Positions 40,106 to 46,695 of a DNA stretch of 46,695 nt are shown piece after piece (position 1 is the first letter of the stretch; every line of letters begins with the position of its first letter). The stretch lies in assembly GCA_002720485.1 (NCBI GenBank), contig PBIQ01000017.1, positions 1-46,695 on the forward strand, given 5' to 3'. The notes under the pieces were generated by a model that did not search any database, was not told where the DNA came from, and saw only the letters and a list, made by a program, of their open reading frames with translations. Source of the stretch: Acidimicrobiaceae bacterium (GTDB lineage: Bacteria; Actinomycetota; Acidimicrobiia; Acidimicrobiales; UBA8592). Position numbers and translations under genes: made by a program.

Positions 40106-41881
40106 TTACCAGCTACCGCCACCGCCTCCGCCGCCGCCACCTCCACCATCAAAGCCTCCACCAAAATCTCCCGACCATCCAGAGTCGTTTGAGGAAGGGG
40201 AGTATTGTGTTGTCCGCACATCGTAACTGCTATTGAAAGCATAGGAAGCAAATAGATAGTCGTTTAATAGGTAGTCGTCTGAAGCTAGATCGCCATCATA
40301 GTTGAGCCGAGATGATTGTTTGAATGCGCGTTTCCAAGCACCTACCTCACCAAGAGAAACAGCCCAAGCAGTGTATTCACGGAGAACTCCATTCTCAGCT
40401 GCTGACTCCACATGTTTTGCTTCAGATTTACTCAGAAATTTTCTAAAGCCCTCTATCTGGATCCAAAGCCCCGTTCCTTTAGTTGTCCGAACAGCTAGTT
40501 CCCAAGCACGATAGAAGACTGCTATTAGCGAACCGAAAATAATAGCGGAGATAACGCTCCAAAGATTAAAAACTCGACTAGGTGCGGTATGGGTAGCGAA
40601 TCCGCCCCAAACGAAAACTCCAAAAGCCACTGGAGTCGCTAGCCACCCAATAGCTTTTGTTCTAGAGAACGACCAAAGGTTGCTTTCCCACATCCATGCA
40701 TTTAGGTCATCTTCCAGTTTTTTCCAACCAGAAGTAAAAGCTTTGTCATACTCTCCCAATTCTACTTTCTCTCGGCCATTGAAAATCGTATCAAGAGCCC
40801 CGGGGCTGCGCTGCGAAAACTTGTCGATTAGGACTCTGCTGCCATTATCTTCGGTGAGGTCTATTTCACCGCTAATAGCCCGTTCAAGCAGCCAAGCAGT
40901 TTTATGGTCCTCGGTTACGGATTCTTCCAGAAGAATGCCACCCTGATAGGAAGTAACGCCTTCAGGAGGATTAAAGCTCAAGGTAACGAGTTCGGAGAGT
41001 TTCCCTGTATCAGCTCTGGAAACACGACCTTGTCCTTCGTCAAAAGCCGCATCGACAGCGCTTCCTGTTCTTAGTTTGTCTCGCCCAAGGAATCTCAATA
41101 CCCACACCGATATTGTTCCTCCCAAAAGAGTAGCTCCGATAGCAATCAGTCCGACGAAGATGAAAGACAGATCTCGCCCCGCTTTTGGCGCATTTGGGGG
41201 TTCAGTAAATTTCGGAAGATTGCCAACCGTTTGACCCAGTTCTGCTTGGATATTTACTCCTTGCGAAGAAAGAAGGCCCTCAATTTGTACGAATAAATGA
41301 CCGGGAGCGATCTGAGCTATATCGCACGGTTCTTCTTTTTCGAAGATACTTATAATCTTACACTTAGGATTTTCGAGTTCGAATGAGGAAATTACTTGAA
41401 TCTGCGCAGCATCTATGGGGTGACCCCATCCCGTTCCAATCGCATTCCAATTAACTAACGAGTTCGAGAGATCTGAAATTGTATTCAGAGAGTATTTAAG
41501 TTCGTATCTATGGTTACCTGTAATGGTTGCATTCGGATCTCCAATCCGGATACGCAGTTCACCATTATCGCAATTGAACCCACAATAAATTGTCCAATCG
41601 GCTGGGGCCGAAGGGGACTCGACACTGATGATCTGCTCCTCAATTAGGTCTGGGACATCGCGGTATATTCCTCGCCTGCTTTTAGTTCCAAAGTCGTAGT
41701 CGATTACCTCGCTGACAATAGTTGATTCTTCAGTGCTGATTTCAGCGACAGCCCAATAGTTATCAATTTTTTCTACTGGCTTAGCAAAGGCGATTAATCC
41801 TGCTCCAAGCCCTGCGAAGATAGCAAATCCTAGGATCGGGTACCAAGAACGCTTTCTTCGTTTCTCTGTATAGGTAGCCAT
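40106..41881 (-). CDS. DUF2207 domain membrane protein with Gly-rich tail
   Basis: The 591-residue protein matches the DUF2207 layout: N-terminal TM (about 14-30), extracytoplasmic domain with EVIDYDFGTKSRRGIYRDVP, a second TM (about 236-258), a cytoplasmic region with VTLSFNPPEGVTSYQGGIL, paired TMs near 415-450 and a tail of Ser, Asp and a long Gly run ending in GSW. Such proteins are usually paired with LemA and have no known reaction. It lies 9 bp downstream of lemA in the same orientation, so the pair is probably one transcript. It converges on lpd. Confidence 0.88.
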   Translation of the reverse strand: MATYTEKRRKRSWYPILGFAIFAGLGAGLIAFAKPVEKIDNYWAVAEISTEESTIVSEVIDYDFGTKSRRGIYRDVPDLIEEQIISVESPSAPADWTIYCGFNCDNGELRIRIGDPNATITGNHRYELKYSLNTISDLSNSLVNWNAIGTGWGHPIDAAQIQVISSFELENPKCKIISIFEKEEPCDIAQIAPGHLFVQIEGLLSSQGVNIQAELGQTVGNLPKFTEPPNAPKAGRDLSFIFVGLIAIGATLLGGTISVWVLRFLGRDKLRTGSAVDAAFDEGQGRVSRADTGKLSELVTLSFNPPEGVTSYQGGILLEESVTEDHKTAWLLERAISGEIDLTEDNGSRVLIDKFSQRSPGALDTIFNGREKVELGEYDKAFTSGWKKLEDDLNAWMWESNLWSFSRTKAIGWLATPVAFGVFVWGGFATHTAPSRVFNLWSVISAIIFGSLIAVFYRAWELAVRTTKGTGLWIQIEGFRKFLSKSEAKHVESAAENGVLREYTAWAVSLGEVGAWKRAFKQSSRLNYDGDLASDDYLLNDYLFASYAFNSSYDVRTTQYSPSSNDSGWSGDFGGGFDGGGGGGGGGGGSW

Positions 41882-41890
41882 TGTTCTTGA

Positions 41891-42421
41891 TTAGCTTTCT
41901 GGTGATTGTCCATAGGAAAAATATTCCCGCACCTCAAACTTAAAGATCCACGCGAAGACACTGAAGGGGAGAATCTGCAGGTGGTTGTTAAAATCTAGCG
42001 CAACATCATTATAGTATTGGCGCGCATACGCTAAGAGATCCTCTGTTTCTGCCAACTCTTCTTGAACGTTAACAAAGCTGTCGTTTGCTTCTAGGTCAGG
42101 ATATGACTCAGCGATGGCAAAAACCTTCTTTAAGCATTCGCTAACAGAGTTATTGCTATCCGCTATTCGGGATCTTCCTTTAGTAGACATGGCAGCTGTT
42201 CTGGCCAATGTAATATCCTCAAATACTGCCTTTTCGTGAGCCGCATAGCCTTGAGAGACCTTCACGAGTGCTGGTATTAGGTCATAACGACGGTGAAGCT
42301 GGACATCGATAGCCGCCCATGCATTCTCAGTCGAATTTCTTAATCGAACAAGCCTGTTATATATAAAAGTGACAGGAAATAAAACGGCAGATACTACGAT
42401 GAGTACGATCCAAACAACCAT
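41891..42421 (-). CDS. lemA: LemA-family membrane protein
   Basis: A 176-residue LemA protein with an N-terminal membrane helix (VVWIVLIVVSAVLFPVTFIYN) and the signatures RNSTENAWAAIDVQLHRRYDLIPALV, followed by AHEKAVFEDITLAR and ETEDLLAYARQYYNDVALDFNN. LemA proteins are small envelope proteins of unclear function. The C-terminal segment PFSVFAWIFKFEVREYF is typical. It precedes the DUF2207 gene and is divergent from the lipB-lipA fusion gene. Confidence 0.93.
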   Translation of the reverse strand: MVVWIVLIVVSAVLFPVTFIYNRLVRLRNSTENAWAAIDVQLHRRYDLIPALVKVSQGYAAHEKAVFEDITLARTAAMSTKGRSRIADSNNSVSECLKKVFAIAESYPDLEANDSFVNVQEELAETEDLLAYARQYYNDVALDFNNHLQILPFSVFAWIFKFEVREYFSYGQSPES

Positions 42422-42525
42422 TAGACTCCTGTGTATAGGGTGCAGCCCAAATACTAGACTTAAAGCCGTGCACGCGAAAGTAAGATCCTCAATTGAAAGT
42501 TTTGACAGAAGATAGAGAATTCAAA

Positions 42526-44193
42526 ATGATGGAAGACGCTCTGCCGCTTCCATTACAAGTTCGATGGTTAGGGAAAGTCCGATATCAGGACGCTCTTGCT
42601 GTGCAGAAAAGCCTCTTTGAAGCCAGTCCAGAAAACTATTTGCTTCTTTTGGAGCACTCACATGTCTTCACTCTTGGGGTTAATGGTGATGAATCGAACA
42701 TACTTGTAGATCCGTCGAAAATCGGAGCAGAAGTTGTCCGTATCAAGCGAGGTGGGGATGTGACATATCATGGCCCTGGGCAACTAGTTGGATATCCAAT
42801 ATTGACTGTTGCAGGGAAGCGAGGCGGAGGTATGGCCGATACCTCGGCCTACATTAACTCTGTAGAGCAACTCATCATCGACGCGTTAGAAGAACTAGGC
42901 CTTCCAAATTGTGGTCGAATATCCAAGTATCCAGGAGTATGGGTAGATCCAAATGGGCACTCACCAAGAAAGATAGCTGCAATAGGAGTTCGTCTTTCGA
43001 GGGGGCGGTCTATGCATGGCTTTGCGATAAACGTCAAGCCTGACATGTCGTATTTTGATGCTATTGTCCCTTGCGGTATCAAAGAAATGGAAGTCACGTC
43101 ACTCAAACAGGAGGGCCTTGATTTAGACCTTAGAAAAGTAGCGGATGTTATTTCTGAATTTGCTGCAGCAAGATGGTCGGAAGGAAGATTGGATCGAGCC
43201 GATGTAGCTTGGAAAATTCGAAGCCAAGACCTAAGCCCCTTTACTAGAGGAGAGGGGCCAGGAAGTCGGAAGCTGAATGTGAGTTCAGTAAATCAAAACG
43301 CTGAGACGGCGCAGCCTCTGACTGCCACTCAAGTTCAATTAAAACGGAAGCCTGAATGGATGAAAGTAAAGGCGAACTTCGGGCCAGAATACAGAAAAAT
43401 TAAGCAAACCATGCGAGCGAATGAACTTGTTACGGTCTGTGAAGAAGCCGGATGTCCTAACATCTACGAATGTTGGAAAGATGGGACGGCGACCTTTATG
43501 GTCCTTGGAGATAGATGCACAAGGGCGTGTGGCTTCTGCCTGATCAATACACAAAAGCCCTTCCCTTCAGACCCCAATGAGCCTCAGCGTGTCGCGGATG
43601 TCGTAAGCGCTATGGGATTAGATTATGCAGTAGTCACAATGGTCGCTCGAGATGACCTTCGCGATGGAGGGGCACAGCATATTGCTGACACTGTTTCCGC
43701 TATTCGTAAAACAAATCCTTCTACGAAGATTGAAATTCTGATTTCAGACCTTAAAGGCGACCCTGATGATCTTTCGAAGATTTTTGCTAGTAGCCCAGAT
43801 GTACTTAACCATAACGTGGAAACAGTACCGAGTCTTCAAAGAAGAGTTAGACCATCTGCGAGCTATGCACGAAGCCTTGCAGTCCTTTGCCATGCGAAAC
43901 AGCATGGCCTAACAACTAAGACATCAATTATGCTCGGACTTGGAGAAACAGAATATGAAGTCCGTATTTTGTTAAAAGACTTAAGTCGAGTCGGCGTTGA
44001 TATTGTCACTATCGGCCAATATTTGTCACCGACTTCTAACCATCTCCCCATAGAACGATGGTGGACTCCTCAAGAATTCGAAGAACTAAAGATCTATGGA
44101 GAATCGCTAGGTATCACCCATATCGAATCTAGCCCACTTACACGAAGCAGCTATCATGCTAAACAATCTCAAATTTCAGCCAGCGAATCATAA
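42526..44193 (+). CDS. lipB-lipA: Fused octanoyltransferase (LipB) and lipoyl synthase (LipA)
   Basis: One continuous frame carries both lipoate biosynthesis enzymes. From ATG 42526 (555 residues): LipB about 8-225 with RGGDVTYHGPGQLVGYP, acyl-binding K149 (KIAAIGVRLSRG) and C183 (IVPCGI). A low-complexity linker spans about 235-275. LipA, a radical-SAM enzyme, spans about 280-555, with auxiliary cluster C305-x4-C310-x5-C316, SAM cluster C331-x3-C335-x2-C338, and the terminal RSSY serine. The protein would both transfer octanoate and insert sulfur. The frame opens at TTG 42493; either start leaves the domains intact. It needs Fe-S clusters from the suf system encoded in this window. Confidence 0.93.
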   Translation: MMEDALPLPLQVRWLGKVRYQDALAVQKSLFEASPENYLLLLEHSHVFTLGVNGDESNILVDPSKIGAEVVRIKRGGDVTYHGPGQLVGYPILTVAGKRGGGMADTSAYINSVEQLIIDALEELGLPNCGRISKYPGVWVDPNGHSPRKIAAIGVRLSRGRSMHGFAINVKPDMSYFDAIVPCGIKEMEVTSLKQEGLDLDLRKVADVISEFAAARWSEGRLDRADVAWKIRSQDLSPFTRGEGPGSRKLNVSSVNQNAETAQPLTATQVQLKRKPEWMKVKANFGPEYRKIKQTMRANELVTVCEEAGCPNIYECWKDGTATFMVLGDRCTRACGFCLINTQKPFPSDPNEPQRVADVVSAMGLDYAVVTMVARDDLRDGGAQHIADTVSAIRKTNPSTKIEILISDLKGDPDDLSKIFASSPDVLNHNVETVPSLQRRVRPSASYARSLAVLCHAKQHGLTTKTSIMLGLGETEYEVRILLKDLSRVGVDIVTIGQYLSPTSNHLPIERWWTPQEFEELKIYGESLGITHIESSPLTRSSYHAKQSQISASES

Positions 44194-44266
44194 AAACTTG
44201 AGGGTTCAATGAAGTCAAAAAACCCATTCAGTTTTGCCAAGAAGAAATTCAACGTACTATAAAGCT

Positions 44267-45370
44267 ATGTTCGCTGATCGTTTAAATGACGTCCGACTTG
44301 TCATGGAAGAGAACGATATTGATGCTCTTCTTCTATCTGTCGGAGCTGATCTTCCGTACTTTACCGGATATGAAGCAATGCCCCTAGAAAGATTAACGAT
44401 GTTTGTCCTGCCGAGAGAAGGACAAGCAAAATTGATCGTACCTGGCTTAGAAGCACCTAGAGTCCAAGAGCACCCAGATATCTTCACGCTTCGCCCATGG
44501 AAAGAATCTGAGGACCCCATCGCTATTCTTGTTGAAGAGTTAGGAGCGGCAACGTCGGTTGCTGTGGGTGACACGACTTGGACGCGTTTCACAATCGAAC
44601 TTTTGAATCAACTTCCCAACCTCAAGCTTTCTAGAGCAAATATGATTACTAGTCCAATACGGTCAATAAAGTCTTCCGAAGAGATAAAGCGACTTCAGAA
44701 AGCAGCTTCCGCCGTAGATCGAATCGCTTCTAGATTGCAGAATGGCGAAATTCAACTTATTGGAAAATCTGAGAACCAGGTTTCTAATGAACTTGGAAGG
44801 CAAATTCTTGAAGAAGGGCACCATAGGGTGAACTTTGCCATTGTTGCTGCAGGTGAAAACGCTGCAAGCCCTCATCACGAAGCCGGGGGCCGAATAATTG
44901 AAAAGAATGAAGTTGTGTTATGTGACTTCGGGGGTACATGGATTGGTGAGGACGGTGTTGGATATTGCTCCGATATCACAAGGTGTATCTGGACCGGAAC
45001 TCCTCCAGAAGAATTCCTCGATCTCTACGATGTTCTGCAACGAGCACAACGTGAGCAGGTAAGTGCCTGCTTATCTGGGACACCTGCCGAAGAAATAGAC
45101 CGCATCGGAAGAAAAATTATAAGTCAAGAAGGATATGGAGAGTATTTCATTCACCGAACAGGCCATGGGATAGGTGTAGAGGCACATGAAGACCCCTACA
45201 TAGTGGAAGGGAACAAGATTCCTGTTAGGTCGGGAAACGTTTTTAGTGTTGAACCAGGAATATATATTCCAGGTAAATGGGGGGCAAGGCTTGAAGATAT
45301 AGTAGCTGTGACGAATCAGGAACCCCATTCCCTCAATACTGCTGACCATGATTTAGCTGTTCTCAGCTAG
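44267..45370 (+). CDS. M24-family Xaa-Pro peptidase-like metallopeptidase
   Basis: From ATG 44267 the protein has 367 residues. The N-terminal creatinase-like domain (MFADRLNDVRLVMEENDIDALLLS, DLPYFTGYEAMPLERL) precedes the pita-bread domain, whose metal ligands are visible: Asp in CDFGGTWIGEDG, Asp in GYCSDITR, His in HRTGHGIGVEAHEDP, Glu in FSVEPGIY and Glu in RLEDI. It removes N-terminal residues before proline, or acts as a related dipeptidase. A TTG start at 44234 is also open. The next membrane protein gene begins 8 bp after its stop. Confidence 0.9.
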   Translation: MFADRLNDVRLVMEENDIDALLLSVGADLPYFTGYEAMPLERLTMFVLPREGQAKLIVPGLEAPRVQEHPDIFTLRPWKESEDPIAILVEELGAATSVAVGDTTWTRFTIELLNQLPNLKLSRANMITSPIRSIKSSEEIKRLQKAASAVDRIASRLQNGEIQLIGKSENQVSNELGRQILEEGHHRVNFAIVAAGENAASPHHEAGGRIIEKNEVVLCDFGGTWIGEDGVGYCSDITRCIWTGTPPEEFLDLYDVLQRAQREQVSACLSGTPAEEIDRIGRKIISQEGYGEYFIHRTGHGIGVEAHEDPYIVEGNKIPVRSGNVFSVEPGIYIPGKWGARLEDIVAVTNQEPHSLNTADHDLAVLS

Positions 45371-45378
45371 GAACTCTT

Positions 45379-46236
45379 ATGAAAATCGAGGCTTCGACCT
45401 TTTTCCTCCAATGGGCTACCGGTGGGATGCTATTTCTCTGGGTAACCTCTCGGGAGCGGATAGTAGCACTTGGGTATGGTTGGACAACAAGGGCTATCTA
45501 CATAGCGATAGCTGTAGCTAGCTTAGCTATTGGGATAAATCTAAATTTCCTATGGTTACGAGAAATTTCAACGTCGCTATTTCTACTCGCAGCTTTGCTC
45601 AGCATGGCAGTATCAATAAGAAGAAAAAATGCAGGTGTCATTGGTCAAAGAATTGCTGCGCAGAATAGATCTCGTCGTGTTTCAGAAATGCTTGGGAAAG
45701 ACCAACCAGTGCCTGAACCTGGCAAGGTTTCCGCTTCGAAAGAGTTCCCCCCCTTTCTGGATCTTCTCGCCCCAGCATGCGGAGCTATCGGTTTAATCGC
45801 TGGATCCGTCGAAGCTGGTGGACCTACATGGCTTGCTATTTGCCGAACGCTCACGGGAGCAGCATTCCTCGGAGCAGTATCAAATTCGATGCTTCTGGGC
45901 CACTGGTACCTGGTGCAGCCGGGGCTTTCACGAAAGCCGATACACACTCTCATTAATTGGACAGGAGTTCTTTGGCTGCCTGAGTTGATTTTTTTGCTTA
46001 TCCCAACAGGTATGGTCAGCGTCCTCAACGGAACAATTGATGATAATTACAATGGCCTTTTAGGCTGGTTTTGGGTCGCGTGTGTCATAGGCACAATTGT
46101 TTTAGTATCTGTTACAAAACTAGCGCTTCGCGAAAAACAATACTCAGCCGTTATGGCAGCCACCGGATTGATGTATCTAGCGATCTTGACTGGTTTCGGG
46201 ATGGACCTCGTAGCTAGAATTCTTCTTGATGTTTGA
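45379..46236 (+). CDS. Multi-pass membrane protein of unknown function
   Basis: The 285-residue protein has about eight hydrophobic segments, including YIAIAVASLAIGINLNFLWL, LLAPACGAIGLIAGSV, TLTGAAFLGAVSNSMLLGHWYL, WTGVLWLPELIFLLIPTGMV and WVACVIGTIVLVSV. A basic cytoplasmic loop lies at about 72-105. LGHWYLVQPGLSRKP in the middle looks conserved-type. I do not recognise a transporter or enzyme family. It follows the M24 peptidase gene by 8 bp and is followed after 65 bp by the YceI-like gene. Confidence 0.75.
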   Translation: MKIEASTFFLQWATGGMLFLWVTSRERIVALGYGWTTRAIYIAIAVASLAIGINLNFLWLREISTSLFLLAALLSMAVSIRRKNAGVIGQRIAAQNRSRRVSEMLGKDQPVPEPGKVSASKEFPPFLDLLAPACGAIGLIAGSVEAGGPTWLAICRTLTGAAFLGAVSNSMLLGHWYLVQPGLSRKPIHTLINWTGVLWLPELIFLLIPTGMVSVLNGTIDDNYNGLLGWFWVACVIGTIVLVSVTKLALREKQYSAVMAATGLMYLAILTGFGMDLVARILLDV

Positions 46237-46301
46237 ATCTAAATAGGACTTAAATTTACTTGCCAACGTAAACCTCGAAGGAAGACAGGTAGTAAAGCTA
46301 G

Positions 46302-46695
46302 ATGGAAATAGAATCTCCCCAAAAACCAAGTAGACCTATCGCAAAATGGGTAGCGATTCTGCTCGTACTAATAGGCGTGATCATCGTGCTCCTCTGGTAC
46401 TTTGTGTTCCGCGACACATCTCCAGCAGATGTCAATAGTCAGGCCGCTAAGGATGCAAGAGAAGAAGCTTTATCTGAAGCCGAAGTAAATGAAGTGCAAA
46501 GCTTAGACGGTGTCTGGATAATCGATAGAGAGATCGGCGTTTTCGATGAAGCGTGCCTAACCGAAGTATGCGGTTCATCATTTGTTGGCTTTCGCATAGA
46601 TGAAGAACTAGTCGGAATCGGTGGGAAAACTGTTGTAGGTAGAACGCCAGATATTAGCGGTCAATTCACAATAACTGGAAGCGAAATAATATCTA
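46302..46695 (+). CDS. YceI-like protein with N-terminal anchor (truncated at window end)
   Basis: From ATG 46302 the frame is open to the window edge (131 codons). Residues about 16-37 (WVAILLVLIGVIIVLLWYFVF) form a membrane anchor, followed by a charged helix and a YceI-type lipocalin-like domain beginning LDGVWIIDREIGVFDEA, with SFVGFRIDEELVGIGGKTVVG and RTPDISGQFTITGSEI. YceI proteins bind isoprenoid-like lipids. The segment ACLTEVCGSS adds a Cys pair. The rest of the domain is outside the window. Confidence 0.8.
   Translation, partial: MEIESPQKPSRPIAKWVAILLVLIGVIIVLLWYFVFRDTSPADVNSQAAKDAREEALSEAEVNEVQSLDGVWIIDREIGVFDEACLTEVCGSSFVGFRIDEELVGIGGKTVVGRTPDISGQFTITGSEIIS

Overview
The window reads as ordinary chromosome from a moderate-GC actinobacterium, most plausibly a marine or uncultured Acidimicrobiia-type lineage. 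This is an inference from gene content: a DprE1 and DPPR-synthase-like pair, an actinobacterial-type short MutY, an LLM-class oxidoreductase, family III CoA-transferase and several SDRs, a SUF iron-sulfur system with SufU, a fused LipB-LipA, and frequent GTG/TTG starts. No rRNA, tRNA, insertion sequence, phage or CRISPR was recognised. Genes are dense, with many ATGA overlaps and very short convergent junctions.

Layout. 1-952: the start of an acyl-CoA dehydrogenase gene running off the left edge, then a VapBC-type toxin-antitoxin pair behind a perfect 30-bp palindrome. 957-5506: SDR, CaiB/BaiF CoA-transferase, lipoprotein solute-binding protein and D-2-hydroxyacid dehydrogenase. 5576-8106: cystathionine beta-synthase plus a gamma-lyase/synthase (transsulfuration). 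8108-14762: LLM oxidoreductase, cytochrome P450, thioredoxin-fold protein, CapA-like protein with a Pro-Thr linker, small membrane protein, MutY and a YcaQ-like protein.

14759-16719 (minus strand): a two-gene unit encoding a CPTC thioredoxin-like/large-domain protein and a UGSC-family selenoprotein. An in-frame UGA, followed by a well-placed bacterial SECIS-like hairpin, splits the selenoprotein gene in naive ORF calling. 16902-17922: flavin reductase and gamma-carbonic anhydrase-like protein.

18022-29428: an iron-sulfur assembly region. sufB, sufD, a Rieske ferredoxin gene, sufC and a pterin dehydratase gene lie on the plus strand, continuing into SDR, Ltp-like thiolase-fold and alkylsulfatase genes. 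sufC2-sufS-sufU lie on the minus strand facing them. An antisense HAD phosphatase gene separates sufB from sufD. A 34-bp inverted repeat lies upstream of sufC2.

29485-35411: MBL hydrolase, a membrane-anchored unknown, a 351-bp gene-free stretch with a very strong Shine-Dalgarno-like sequence and several predicted helices, then a small conserved protein, an alpha/beta hydrolase lacking its nucleophile, RNase HI, a cyclase-family protein and a three-gene HAD/SRPBCC/TIGR01777 operon. 35560-46695: LapA-like and unknown small proteins, DprE1-like and UbiA-family enzymes (decaprenyl-phospho-arabinose route), dihydrolipoyl dehydrogenase, DUF2207 and LemA, the LipB-LipA fusion, an M24 peptidase, a multi-pass membrane protein and a truncated YceI-like protein. 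Lipoamide dehydrogenase and lipoate synthesis/transfer lie close together, consistent with a shared lipoyl theme. Family assignments come from reading translated motifs; no database search was run.
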